Source: Blautia sp. (GTDB taxonomy: Bacteria > Bacillota > Clostridia > Lachnospirales > Lachnospiraceae). From it: a stretch of 62,365 nt of DNA. The notes under the pieces were generated by a model. It did not search any database, was not told where the DNA came from, and worked only from the letters and a program-made list of their open reading frames with translations. This document shows positions 22,732-33,200 of this stretch, one piece after another. The DNA lies in the NCBI GenBank assembly GCA_017459635.1, contig JAFUCO010000085.1, forward strand, positions 1 to 62,365, written 5' to 3'. Numbering within the stretch: the first letter of the stretch is position 1; each line of letters opens with the position of its first letter. The position numbers were made by a program, and so were the translations under genes.

Positions 22732-24621
22732 ATGAAGGAATATGTCATGGGGAACGGTGCTATAGCGCTGGGAGCACTCGCTGCGGGGGTCAACCTTGTT
22801 GCGGGGTATCCCGGTACGCCGTCCTCCGAAATAATCGAAACGGTTTCAAAATATCCGCATGAGGGCATACACCTGGAATGGTCGGTAAATGAAAAAGCCG
22901 CCCTTGAGGTGGCAGTTGCCGCTGCATACAGCGGAGCGAGAGCACTGGTGACAATGAAGCAGATGGGGCTCAATGTTGCATCGGATCCGCTCATGTCCGC
23001 AGCTTATGTCGGGGTTAAGGGCGGACTGGTGATAGTGAGTGCTGATGACCCCGGTCCTATTTCCTCCCAGACTGAACAGGATACCCGCCGGTATGCTGAC
23101 TTCTGTCGGATTCCGGTGTTTGATCCGGCGTCACCTGAGGAGGCCTTTAAGATGATACAGGATGCCTTCGATTATTCGGAGAAATACTGCACGCCCGTCC
23201 TTTTCAGGCCGACAACGAGAGTCTGTCACGCATATGCATCAATAGATGTTCCGGATGATTATTCTCCGAAGAAATATGAGGGCTTTGTCAGGGATCCGCT
23301 TAAATGGGTGATCTTTCCGCGTCTGTCTCACCGGAACCATGGCCTGATCGAGGAAAGAAATATCAATATAGGAAAGGATTTCTCAGAATATAAGTTTAAC
23401 AGTGTGACCGGCGGAAAATCAGATAAAGCGGTTATCGCGTCAGGCGTCAGCTATGCATATGCCAGGGAATGCCTTAAGGATCACGAGGAGATAAAGCTTA
23501 TACGTATTGCAACAGCTTTTCCCTGCCCTGAGGCCTTTCTGCTTAAAGCTCTGGACGGGGTATCGGAAGTCCTGTGTATAGAAGAGCTCAGCCCTTATAT
23601 TGAAGAGCAGGTTCTGAAGACAGCAGGCAGGCATCATCTGGATATACGCGTATCCGGAAAGCTTGACGGCAAAGTGCCTCACAATGGTGAGACAAGTGTT
23701 GAACTGATATCACAGATCCTGACCGGGTTCCTGGGTATCAGCTGCGGTTCGGGGCAGATGGAGGCGGAAGATGTTCCTGCCCTGCCGATGCGTCCTCCTG
23801 TGCTGTGTGCCGGATGTCCCCACAGGGCATCGTTCTATGCGGTCAAAAAAGCCATGAAAGGCAGGAAAGCCATTTTCTGCGGTGACATAGGCTGTTATAC
23901 ACTTGGCAATGCCATGCCGCTTGACATGGTGGATACATGCCTGTGCATGGGCGCGGGAATTACCATGGCGCAGGGGTTTGACCATCTTCACAGGGATGAA
24001 ACCTGCTTTGCGTTTGTCGGGGATTCCACATTCTTCGCATCCGGCATAACCGGTGTTGTCAATGCGGTATACAATGAGGCCGATATGATCCTCTGTGTGC
24101 TTGACAATTCCACAACAGCCATGACGGGACATCAGCCGCACCCGGGCACGGGACGAAACATGATGGGAAACATTGTGGACAAGGTGGATATCGCAAAGGT
24201 ACTTAACGGGATCGGTGTCAGAAAGGTCATTACAGTTGACCCTCTTGATCTTGACAGAAGTGTTGAGGCGGTCAGAGAATGTGCTGCTGAATCAGGGGTA
24301 AAGGCGATAATCTTTAAATCACCATGCATAGCCATCACAAAACCGGAAAAGAAGTGCCTGATCGACCAGGAAAAATGCATCAAATGTAAAAAATGTATCA
24401 GAGAGATAGGATGTCCGGCACTTATTACCACGGGATCCAAAGGAAATACGCCTGGCTGTGCCGGATCCGCGCCAATGGAGGCGATGGATGGGACCGCCGA
24501 TAGTCCCGATGGAAAAAGGCCGGATGAAGTAGTTGTGATAGACCGGAATCTCTGTACAGGATGTAACCTGTGTGCACAGATCTGTCCGGTACATGCAATA
24601 GGAGGTGAGGACCGTGAATAA
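22732..24621 (+). CDS. iorA: Indolepyruvate ferredoxin oxidoreductase, alpha subunit
   Basis: 629 residues. N-terminal pyrimidine-type domain (NGAIALGALAAGVNLVAGYP, TPSSEIIETV), then a middle domain, then the thiamine-pyrophosphate domain (CGDIGCYTLG, VGDSTFFASGITGVVNAVYN with the metal-binding GDS...N layout). The C-terminus holds two ferredoxin motifs, CIKCKKCIREIGCP (about residue 550) and CTGCNLCAQICPVHAI (about 608). It oxidatively decarboxylates aryl-pyruvates from aromatic amino acids to aryl-acetyl-CoA, reducing ferredoxin. RBS AGAGGTGA. The stop overlaps the start of iorB, and an aryl-CoA ligase follows, which fits energy-yielding aromatic amino-acid fermentation. Confidence 0.92.
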   Translation: MKEYVMGNGAIALGALAAGVNLVAGYPGTPSSEIIETVSKYPHEGIHLEWSVNEKAALEVAVAAAYSGARALVTMKQMGLNVASDPLMSAAYVGVKGGLVIVSADDPGPISSQTEQDTRRYADFCRIPVFDPASPEEAFKMIQDAFDYSEKYCTPVLFRPTTRVCHAYASIDVPDDYSPKKYEGFVRDPLKWVIFPRLSHRNHGLIEERNINIGKDFSEYKFNSVTGGKSDKAVIASGVSYAYARECLKDHEEIKLIRIATAFPCPEAFLLKALDGVSEVLCIEELSPYIEEQVLKTAGRHHLDIRVSGKLDGKVPHNGETSVELISQILTGFLGISCGSGQMEAEDVPALPMRPPVLCAGCPHRASFYAVKKAMKGRKAIFCGDIGCYTLGNAMPLDMVDTCLCMGAGITMAQGFDHLHRDETCFAFVGDSTFFASGITGVVNAVYNEADMILCVLDNSTTAMTGHQPHPGTGRNMMGNIVDKVDIAKVLNGIGVRKVITVDPLDLDRSVEAVRECAAESGVKAIIFKSPCIAITKPEKKCLIDQEKCIKCKKCIREIGCPALITTGSKGNTPGCAGSAPMEAMDGTADSPDGKRPDEVVVIDRNLCTGCNLCAQICPVHAIGGEDRE

Positions 24622-25204
24622 GGACATCATGATATGCGGCGTCGGAGGACAGGGCACGGTGCTTGCTTCAAAGATCATTGCCGCGTCCGCCATGGAAGAA
24701 GGAAACACAGTGCACTCTGCCGAGACCATCGGTATGGCTCAGAGGGGCGGCTCGGTAACAAGTCATGTAAGGATAGGAGACAGGGCGTATTCTCCTCTCA
24801 TCCCGTCCGGCAGCGCGGATCTTATCCTTGCCTTTGAACCTGCAGAAGCAGTGCGCAATCTTAAGTACCTGAAGAAGGGCGGGATGGCGGTGGTAAACCG
24901 GATTCCGACCAAACCTGTCACTGAATCGCTGCATCCCAGCGGATATAACGGAACTGAAATGATCGAATACCTTCAAGGAAAATGTGACTGTATTTTTGTA
25001 GACGCAGATGAGGTGTGCGCATCTTTTGGATCGACGAAGTTCTTCAATATCATAATTCTTGGAATAGCTGCGGGTTCAGGCAGGCTTGGAATAGACAAAG
25101 ACACAATACTTGCCCAGATAGCAAAACGTGTGCCTGCGAGATTTGCGGACATCAACAGAAGGGCGTTTCTGAAAGGATATGAGATCGGAGCCGGGGCTGC
25201 GTAA
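24614..25204 (+). CDS. iorB: Indolepyruvate ferredoxin oxidoreductase, beta subunit
   Basis: 196 residues from GTG 24614; the GGAGGTGA at 24601-24608, inside the end of iorA, decides this start, and the two genes overlap by 8 bases. MICGVGGQGTVLASKIIAAS is the gamma-type domain motif of 2-oxoacid ferredoxin oxidoreductases, followed by ETIGMAQRGGSVTSHVRIG and SGSADLILAFEPAEAVRN. It assembles with IorA. Translational coupling is likely from the overlap. Confidence 0.92.
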   Translation: MNKDIMICGVGGQGTVLASKIIAASAMEEGNTVHSAETIGMAQRGGSVTSHVRIGDRAYSPLIPSGSADLILAFEPAEAVRNLKYLKKGGMAVVNRIPTKPVTESLHPSGYNGTEMIEYLQGKCDCIFVDADEVCASFGSTKFFNIIILGIAAGSGRLGIDKDTILAQIAKRVPARFADINRRAFLKGYEIGAGAA

Positions 25205-25243
25205 TCCGGACATGCCGGCGTTTGATTAAAAGGGAGAAGAAAA

Positions 25244-26485
25244 ATGAAGATCAGCAATAAACAGCTTAAACTTGTAGACCGACAGATAAAAAGGATCATC
25301 GAGAGCGGGAATTATTACAGCGAGGTGTATAAAAAGGCCGGTATCACCGGAGTTTCAACTCCTGAGGATTTTGAAAAGATTCCGTTTACTGACAAGGCGG
25401 ACCTGCGCAACGCGTATCCGCTTGGCATCCAGGCAGTTCCGGATGAGAAAGTCGTGAGGATACATTCATCCTCAGGAACGACAGGCAAACCGGTCATAAT
25501 ACCTTATACCGCAAAGGACGTAGAAGACTGGGCGGAGATGTTTGCAAGGTGCTACAGGATCGCCGGCATAACTGCTTCCGATAGGATACAGATAACGCCC
25601 GGATACGGTCTCTGGACAGCGGGAATTGGCTTCCAGGCCGGATGCGAGAAGCTTGGAGCAATGGCAATCCCAATGGGACCCGGAAATACGGAAAAACAGC
25701 TGCAGATGATGATCGACCTTAAGTCGACAGTTATCTGTGCTACTTCTTCATATGCGCTCCTTCTTGCCGAGGAGATAAACAGACGCGGCCTCAAGGACAA
25801 GATATGTCTGAAAAAGGGCGTGATAGGTTCTGAAAGATGGAGCGACGCAAAGAGAAATTATATCGCCAGGGAACTGGGAATTGAGCTCTTTGATATCTAT
25901 GGCCTGACAGAGATTTACGGCCCGGGCATCGGCATAAACTGCGCAGAACAGACGGGAATGCATGTATTTGACGATTATCTTTACCTTGAGATCATTGATC
26001 CGGTTACCGGGGAAGTCCTTCCGGATGGAGAAGAGGGAGAGATCGTTATCACTACCCTTGTTAAAGAAGGCGCGCCGCTTATAAGGTTCCGTACCCATGA
26101 CCTTTCGAGGATCATTCTGGGCGAATGCTCATGCGGACTCAGTTATCCACGTATCGACACTATCAAAGGACGAAGCGATGACATGTTCAAGGTTCGCGGC
26201 GTGAATATGTTCCCGAGCCAGGTAGAGGAGATCCTCGGAATGGTAGACGGCGTTTCCAGTGAATATAAGATCGACGTTGCTCACGATGATATCAGGAACA
26301 GAGATATCATTATGGTCACTGTTGAGGCCGAAGGACGTGTTGACTTTACAAAGACCGCTGAGACGATCAAGAATCTGTTCAGATCCAGAATGCAGATCAC
26401 TCCGAACGTTGCGGTTGTATCACTCAATACACTTCCGCGCTCCGAGAAGAAAACACAGAGGGTGTTCGACCATAGAAAAGAATGA
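25244..26485 (+). CDS. paaK: Phenylacetate--CoA ligase family protein
   Basis: 413 residues. AMP-forming adenylate ligase: P-loop-like IHSSSGTTGKPVIIPYT, the A5-type DIYGLTEIYGPGIG and C-terminal SDDMFKVRGVNMFPSQVE, as in PaaK. In gut anaerobes the gene is regularly found beside iorAB, where it may run towards free aryl-acetate plus ATP, completing the conversion of aromatic amino acids to phenylacetate or indoleacetate. RBS AAGGGAGAAGA. The 39-base gap to iorB indicates one operon. Confidence 0.88.
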   Translation: MKISNKQLKLVDRQIKRIIESGNYYSEVYKKAGITGVSTPEDFEKIPFTDKADLRNAYPLGIQAVPDEKVVRIHSSSGTTGKPVIIPYTAKDVEDWAEMFARCYRIAGITASDRIQITPGYGLWTAGIGFQAGCEKLGAMAIPMGPGNTEKQLQMMIDLKSTVICATSSYALLLAEEINRRGLKDKICLKKGVIGSERWSDAKRNYIARELGIELFDIYGLTEIYGPGIGINCAEQTGMHVFDDYLYLEIIDPVTGEVLPDGEEGEIVITTLVKEGAPLIRFRTHDLSRIILGECSCGLSYPRIDTIKGRSDDMFKVRGVNMFPSQVEEILGMVDGVSSEYKIDVAHDDIRNRDIIMVTVEAEGRVDFTKTAETIKNLFRSRMQITPNVAVVSLNTLPRSEKKTQRVFDHRKE

Positions 26486-26543
26486 TTCCCGGAAGCGTTT
26501 ACAGAAGGAATAGACATATATTACGACGGGAGGAATTTGCGGT

Positions 26544-29387
26544 ATGAAGATTGAACGCTTAAAGATCAACCATCTGACCAATCCAATGGGTTACGACCTC
26601 ACACATCCGACGGTGTCGTATATAGTTACGGAAGCCTGCGGAAAAAAACAGGCTTCAGCCAGGATAGAGGTGGCTCTTGACGATAGTTTTGAAGAGCTTT
26701 TGTATGACAGCGGTGTACGTACTGATATCATTAGCACGGCATTTGAGCTTCCGATTGAACTTAAGCCGATGACAAGATATTTCTGGAGGGTAACTGCAGC
26801 AGATGAAACCGGAGATTCGGCAGTAAGTGAGACTCAGTGGTTTGAGACTGCAAAGACTCTCCATGCCGCCGGCAGCGCTGCTTCAGTTGAAGAAGCGGAC
26901 TGGCAGGCAAAATGGATCGCTCCGTCAGTACCGAAGGAATGGCAGATGGCTGTATTTAAGGATATAAACATCGAAAAGCCGGTCAAAAAGGTACGCGCAT
27001 ATATGACAGGCCTCGGGCTCTATGAATTCTGGCTTAATGGCGAGAAGCAGGGAGATGAGTGCCTGATGCCGGGCTTCTGTGATTATGATTCATGGATCCA
27101 GTATCAGACTTATGAGCTTTCCTTTATACAGGGAGCTAACCGTATCGAGATGGTGCTTGCGGATGGCTGGTATAAGGGCTGGTACGGACTCAGGCAGACT
27201 TCCGAGAACTACGGGGACCGCCTGGCAGCATTTGCCGAGTTTCATATTGACTATGAGGATGGAACCAGCGAGGTGATCGCTACAGATACTAGCTGGAAAG
27301 CAAGAAAGAGCCGCATTACATACAGTGGGATCTATCCGGGAGAAACCTTTGATGCAGGCCTGGACGTGAGCGAGGAGTTCGGGACAGAGGAGATCGATCT
27401 TGGATATGAAAGACTGTCGCCCAGGCTGTCACCGCCGCTTACCGTCCATGAACATATCAAACCTGTGAGCGTTATCACCAGCCCGAAAGGTGAGACCATA
27501 CTTGACATGGGGCAGAACATGGTCGGGTGGATCACTTTCCGCTGCAATGCGCCTGCAGGAACAAAAATCTATCTGCAGACCGGGGAGATCCTTCAGGATG
27601 GATGCTTTTATAATGACAACTTAAGGACTGCCCTTTCTGAATTTACTTATATTTCAGACGGGAAAGAGCGAACAGTGCGCCAGCACTTTACCTTCTACGG
27701 CTTCCGCTTTGTGAAGGTTGAAGGATGGACAGGAGAGCTTTGCCCGGATGATTTCGAGGGGCTTGTTATCCATTCCGAGATGGATGAAACAGGTGATATA
27801 GTAACATCCGATGATCTGGTAAACCGTCTGGTCAAAAATGCCAGATGGGGAATGAAGGGCAACTTTGTAGATGTTCCTACGGACTGCCCGCAGAGGGATG
27901 AAAGGTACGGCTGGACCGGCGATGCCCAGATATTCTCAGGGACTGCTTCCTATTTTATGGATACATATGCCTTCTATACCAAATTCGGGCACGATCTGTA
28001 TATGGAGCAGAAGAAGCTGAACGGAAGCGTGCCGGATGTGGTTCCGGTAGCTCATAATCCGGGAGATGCTTCCACGGCATGGGGAGATGCGGCAACGATA
28101 ATTCCGTGGAATGTGTATCTTCATTCCGGAGACAAGGGCATCCTCATTAAACAGTACGACAGCATGAAGGGCTGGGTCGACTATATGAAGCGCGAGGATG
28201 ACGCGGACGGCGGAAAGCGTCTGTGGCTCTCCGGAACGCATTATGGCGACTGGCTGGCGCTTGACGGAAATGTAAAGGGCGGAGTTTACGGCGCGACTGA
28301 GCCCGGATTTATAGCCTCGGCATACTACTATTATTCGACGAATATCGTCGCGAAGGCTGCAGCTGTGCTTGGTAAAAAGGATGATGCAGATTATTATTCC
28401 GCTCTGGCAGGAGAGATTTATAATGCGTTCGTGAAAGAGTACTATACACCATCCGGCCGTCTTGCAATCGATACAATGACCGGATATACGGTGGCACTTT
28501 TCATGGGGCTTACTCCGGATCATGCGCTTGCAAGAAACCGTAAGGGACTTCTTAACCGTCTGAAAAAGAACTTTTATCATCTGAACACAGGATTTGTAGG
28601 AACGCCATACCTGTGCAGGACATTGTCCGAGAATGGCATGAATGATATTTCGTACCATCTTCTGATGGAAAAAGGATATCCCGGATGGCTGTATGAAGTT
28701 CTGATGGGAGCGACGACTATATGGGAGCGCTGGAATTCAGTGGAGCCTGACGGCAGGATAAGCGGGACAGAGATGAATTCACTAAACCATTATTCCTATG
28801 GTTCAATAGTAGAGTGGATGTTCCGCAATATGTGCGGCATCAATCCGTGCGAGGATGGCGCCGGCTTCAAGAAGTTCCGCATTGCGCCGATGCCAAATTA
28901 CAGGTTTACCAAAGCGGAAGCCTCTTTAAATTCCGCTTCGGGACTCATAAAGTCATCATGGGAGATAGACGGCAAACAACTGAAATTCAGCTTCACGGTT
29001 CCATTTGACACACAGGCGGAGATTGTACTTCCTGATACGGAGCTTCAGGTTATAAGCGATGAGTGGGCAAAGGCAGGCTATGGAGAATTCAAAGGCGAAA
29101 CCAAAGACGGGAATGTGCTTCTCACAGTTCCGGCCGGCACCTATGAATTCACCTACGAACCGACAGTTCCCTGCCGTAAGATATACTGCATCGATTCAAC
29201 ATACGAGGAACTCTGCGGGAATCCGAAAACACTTAAGATCCTGGAAAAGGAATATCCATACACTACAGGCCATATTCCATTTAAGAAAGAACTCTGCACT
29301 TTGGAAGAACTGACCTGGGGGCCATTTACATGCGTATCACAGGAGCAGAGAGATAAGATCGACAGGCTGCTGAGAGAAGTGGAATAA
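26544..29387 (+). CDS. Alpha-L-rhamnosidase, GH78
   Basis: 947 residues without a signal peptide. Domain order typical of GH78: N-terminal beta-sandwich domains (PMGYDLTHPTVSYIV; PVKKVRAYMTGLGLYEFWLN with GDECLMPGFCDYDSW), a linking beta domain (GETILDMGQNMVGWITFRC) and the (alpha/alpha)6 catalytic barrel with DCPQRDERYGWTGDAQIF, whose acidic residues include the general acid. The later segment TTIWERWNSVEPDG is also conserved, and a C-terminal beta domain and tail follow. It removes L-rhamnose from plant pectin fragments or glycosides. RBS GGGAGGAATTTG. A terminator at 29513 follows. Confidence 0.9.
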   Translation: MKIERLKINHLTNPMGYDLTHPTVSYIVTEACGKKQASARIEVALDDSFEELLYDSGVRTDIISTAFELPIELKPMTRYFWRVTAADETGDSAVSETQWFETAKTLHAAGSAASVEEADWQAKWIAPSVPKEWQMAVFKDINIEKPVKKVRAYMTGLGLYEFWLNGEKQGDECLMPGFCDYDSWIQYQTYELSFIQGANRIEMVLADGWYKGWYGLRQTSENYGDRLAAFAEFHIDYEDGTSEVIATDTSWKARKSRITYSGIYPGETFDAGLDVSEEFGTEEIDLGYERLSPRLSPPLTVHEHIKPVSVITSPKGETILDMGQNMVGWITFRCNAPAGTKIYLQTGEILQDGCFYNDNLRTALSEFTYISDGKERTVRQHFTFYGFRFVKVEGWTGELCPDDFEGLVIHSEMDETGDIVTSDDLVNRLVKNARWGMKGNFVDVPTDCPQRDERYGWTGDAQIFSGTASYFMDTYAFYTKFGHDLYMEQKKLNGSVPDVVPVAHNPGDASTAWGDAATIIPWNVYLHSGDKGILIKQYDSMKGWVDYMKREDDADGGKRLWLSGTHYGDWLALDGNVKGGVYGATEPGFIASAYYYYSTNIVAKAAAVLGKKDDADYYSALAGEIYNAFVKEYYTPSGRLAIDTMTGYTVALFMGLTPDHALARNRKGLLNRLKKNFYHLNTGFVGTPYLCRTLSENGMNDISYHLLMEKGYPGWLYEVLMGATTIWERWNSVEPDGRISGTEMNSLNHYSYGSIVEWMFRNMCGINPCEDGAGFKKFRIAPMPNYRFTKAEASLNSASGLIKSSWEIDGKQLKFSFTVPFDTQAEIVLPDTELQVISDEWAKAGYGEFKGETKDGNVLLTVPAGTYEFTYEPTVPCRKIYCIDSTYEELCGNPKTLKILEKEYPYTTGHIPFKKELCTLEELTWGPFTCVSQEQRDKIDRLLREVE

Positions 29388-29512
29388 ATCTACTCATCTA
29401 TAAGCGCATTTTTCACCGTGTATAGCCGGCATACAGATGCACGTCTACGCGGCCGTTTTCGCTGTTTGCGGCTGAGCGGTGAATGTAACAATAGAATAAA
29501 GAGAAAATACAA

Positions 29513-29556
29513 GGGATGGCTCTCTGTGCCGATATCACAGAGAGCCATCCCCTTTT
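29513..29556 (+). terminator. Intrinsic terminator after the rhamnosidase gene
   Basis: GGGATGGCTCTCTGTG (29513-29528) pairs perfectly with CACAGAGAGCCATCCC (29536-29551) around a 7-base loop and is followed by CTTTT. Strong rho-independent terminator. Confidence 0.85.
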
Positions 29557-29730
29557 GCAGTCAATGGGGCAGGATTTCTGATCCGGTTTGCGAGCCGGGG
29601 AAACCTGTAATTGTGATAATGTTTGAATTACCTGCTGTTAAAACCAGAGAGATTATTATGATAACGCATTAATAAAATACCTTTTTAAGCATGGAAGCGT
29701 TGTACTGATGATGAAGATATAATCAAAATG

Positions 29731-29750
29731 AGACAGAGAACCGTCCCAAT
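29731..29750. repeat. Half copy of family A repeat, left flank of the MITE-like element
   Basis: GACAGAGAACCGTCCC plus AAT. The same 16 bases recur at 30054-30069 in the same orientation on the other side of the element at 29752-30055. Confidence 0.7.
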
Positions 29751-29751
29751 G

Positions 29752-30055
29752 TCATTTAGATAGTGCGTAGTTAATGATACCGGTCAGTTTATTGGCTATT
29801 CGGACGCCGTAGGGAGGAGGACTGCCCATATGTACGGAACCGCGGCCTATGGCAGAGAAAATGCTGCGTCGCCGATTAGCCCTTCCTTCGGCAAACTCGC
29901 AAAAAACGCTCAGACAGTGCCGAAGGAAGGGCAGCTATACTCGCATTTTCTGTGCCATAGGCCGAACGGTTCCGTACATATGGGCAGTCCTCCTCCCTAC
30001 GGCTGTTTGCTGGCGGCGGTTATATAAATCCTTATACAAAGCACTAACTAAATGA
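29752..30055. mobile_element. 304-bp MITE-like element with nested perfect inverted repeats
   Basis: Ends are inverted repeats: TCATTTAGATAGTGC on the left (29752-29766) and GCACTAACTAAATGA on the right (30041-30055), with one mismatch. Inside, 29807-29842 and 29967-30002 form a perfect 36-bp inverted repeat (starting CCGTAGGGAGGAGGACTGCC), extended by a further imperfect ~20 bp to 29864 and 29943. The centre has a second perfect 15-bp hairpin, GCCCTTCCTTCGGCA at 29879 with its complement at 29918-29932. No coding capacity. The whole could fold as one very long hairpin. It is flanked by direct half copies of family A. Confidence 0.75.
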
Positions 30056-30076
30056 CAGAGAACCGTCCCCTGTCTT
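30054..30076. repeat. Half copy of family A repeat, right flank of the MITE-like element
   Basis: GACAGAGAACCGTCCCCTGT followed by CTT, overlapping the last two bases of the element. Confidence 0.7.
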
Positions 30077-30181
30077 ACTCATAATTCGCAGGAAAATATG
30101 CTTATTTTACATATATGCGCTCATTTTTATAAAATATTTGAGTTAATCATAGATAAAAATGGCTATGTTTACATAAATGTA

Positions 30182-30209
30182 TTGACAATTCCCTCGTGTA
30201 TGGTATGAT
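30182..30209 (+). promoter_or_regulatory. Predicted promoter of surface protein gene 1
   Basis: TTGACA (30182-30187), 16 bases, TATGAT (30204-30209), in an AT-rich stretch, about 65 bases before the start codon. Confidence 0.7.
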
Positions 30210-30226
30210 ATTTTTGAGAAATTGTC

Positions 30227-30239
30227 TTTGATTCGAAAT
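30227..30239 (+). promoter_or_regulatory. Shared 13-base site in the 5' leader of surface gene 1
   Basis: TTTGATTCGAAAT, ending 36 bases before the start codon. Its exact reverse complement, ATTTCGAATCAAA, stands 33 bases before the start of the paralogous gene at 54271. Core TTCGAA is palindromic. Confidence 0.5.
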
Positions 30240-30274
30240 AAGGGGATAAATACCTGAAAAGAAAGGGCGATAAA

Positions 30275-33200
30275 ATGCATAAATGGAGACGGAATCGATT
30301 TGTTAAGGGGTTATCTACTGTTCTAGCGGCGATTGTTGTTTTTGTCACGACTTACAGTCTTATTCTTCCTGCTATATCTATAGAATATCGTTATGCACAG
30401 GACATGCCGGGTTTTGATGTACAGTCGCAGCAGGACGGGCTTGAGGGAGATATTTCTGAAAACGCGATAATGGCGGAGGCATATTCAGGCCCCGCAGATG
30501 ACTCCGGAAATCTGTCAGAAACCGGTTATGATGGAATGTATGAAGAGGAAACTGGCTGGGGTGACATTGATGTTGGTGATTCTGGTTTTTTCTATGAGGG
30601 ATCAGATGACAATGGAGAGCTTCTGGCTGAAAACGTATATGATACATATGATAATGAAGGAGAAATATACGGGGAAGTTAACAGCCTTACTGCCAGTGTG
30701 AAAGGTACGGATCTGCGTCTCGATTTTGAAGATGCTATGCCTGAGGATTCAGAGCTTTTATTCAAAGAGATCGATCCGGAGTTTTATAATAACTATTACA
30801 AAAGTGCCGGACAGGAACTAAAAAAACAGTATCCTAACTGGGAGATATATAACGGAAGCTTCTATTCAGTAGAAATTCCATATGGAAGAACTGCAGTTAA
30901 AGTATCTTTTGAATTTGAACCTGCCTTTTCACAGTACCTCGATGAAGAGAACAAGGTTATTGTAATCGATTGGTGTGATGGGGAGTGGCATCACTATGAT
31001 CCGGAAAAAACTGATGTATTCAGGGAAGATGACGGGGCGGTCTATGCCGTTAAGTTTGAGACCGATGCTTTGTATAAAGGCATGGTCGGATTCGGAATAA
31101 TCACTTTGTGCCCTGAAGGCAGTGGAGAGCTGGAAGTAGATGAAGATTCCGGTAATGAAACAAATAATGAGACTTACAATACTGCCCACTCTGTAGAAGC
31201 GCCAGAGAATATAGAAGGTGATATTGAAACATATACACCATATGAAGCAGCTGTTGACGAAGAATCAGAACGTCAGTCAAATGAAGAGACAGGATATGAA
31301 TCAGAACAACCGTCACAAACTGAGTCCAGATATGAAGCAGAGCAGTCCGGAGGAGATGTATCAGTAGATGCTTCGGAAGAGTCCGAAGAAACTGATTATG
31401 GAGAAATCGATGGGAATGAAGAGAGAACCTCTGTAGAGGCTGACCCTGAGTATGATGGAGCATGGGAAGAAGAGGAAGTTGTCTACTTCGAAGAGAATGT
31501 ATTTGATACAGCTGAAGAAAATGATATGGAAGAGGAGGCTGATGCTGTAGAAGCGGAGGAAAAAGAGGATATACTTCCTGTTGCGGGTGAGGCTCCTGGT
31601 TCTGAAGAAGACAACGACGATGCTAAAGAAGAGCTTGTACCGGAGGATTCAAGCGATGATTTTGTAGAAGAGAATTCGAACAGTTCGATTCTCCCCGAAA
31701 CGATGACAGGAGAGGCTGGCTCATGCTCAATAAGTATTCCGGGAGCTGACTACATGCTTGATATATCTTATGGGGCAGATGCGGGAATTCCGGAGAATGC
31801 AGTATTTACAGCCGTTCCGGTAAACGACGAAAAATATGAATCTCAGGCTCTTGAACTTGTCGGAGACAACGCTGAAGCTGGAGGCCATGTGAGCCTCATC
31901 GACCTGATAGACCTTGTTGTAACCGTAGATGGTAAAGTGATAGCACCATCAGGAGATATACAGGTGACCGTCAGATTCAACGAAGACATTTCCGAGGACG
32001 AACAGATCTACGCCGTTCACTTCCCCGGAACCGGAGAACAGCCTGAAATAGAAGAAGAGGAGGAACAGAATATACCTGTCGAACCTGTACAGGCAGACAC
32101 ATTACAGATCAATGCAGATACAGCTGATGAGGCAGCAGATACTGATCTGATATATGAAGATGAATCAGAGGATTATCCAATATATGAAAATGCAGTGGAT
32201 GATGTAGTATATGAAAATGCAGCGGATGATGTAATATATGAATATGAAGTGGATGATGATCCGGCTAATGAGGATACAGCAGATGATATTCTTACAATTG
32301 AGGATATAACTGCCGAAGAACTCCTTCCTGAATCTGAAGAGCTTCAGGAAGACCGGATGGATGTGTCAGATCTGTACACAAGTCTTGCTGACTCACTACA
32401 GCAGGAAGCTCCGATTGAGGCACTGACGCAGACCCTTACAGATGATTATGATAACACTGAATCTGTACTATCATATGACGATCTCAGAGAGCCTGAACTG
32501 TTTAAATCAGATAAAGGCAGCTACGAGATATCCTTTACCCTTAACAGCTTTTCTTATATAGCGATATTATCTTATACTGTGGACTTTCACTATGAAATAA
32601 ATGGCAAAATGTACGATTTCAGTATTCCTGGAGGCGGTTTTGTCTCACTTGAACATATAGTGGAAGTGCTGAGAATAGCGACAACCGGTGCGAATACGAA
32701 AAATGAACCTGAAAATGCCGAAAATGGCTTGGAAAACACGGATGATTTAGTAGAGGAAGAGCCGGGTGTAGATGTAAGTGGTGAGAACGGTAAGGACTAC
32801 GAAGAGGCTATTAAGCTGAATGAGGTTAATGTCAGTGAGGCAACGAAGACATTAGTGGCTGATGTGGAGAGTGTGGAGTTCTCTAATCCGGAACTGGTGT
32901 GGGTTGTTAAGGTTGATGAGGACAATACAGTTGGCGGACTTAAGGAAGCGAACGGGCTGGATGTAGAATATAGCGCGGAACTGACGGAAGAGCAGATCGC
33001 GGAGATTAATGCACAGACTGTTGAGGCAGGAGACTGGGCTCTGATCGGTGTGCAGCCGTTTACGAGTGAAGAGATGCTAACGGTTACCATGAAAAATGGG
33101 GATCAGTTTGTGGTGAAGGTTACAGATGCTCAGAATCCGTCGGTTTATATTGATAAAACGGTTATTATCTACGATAATGGTGAACAGCGTGCAATGTTAT

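Noticed and set aside
29558-29730. Small gene after the rhamnosidase terminator
   Set aside because: A frame ending VKTREIIMITH is open for a short stretch but has no start signal or recognisable family.
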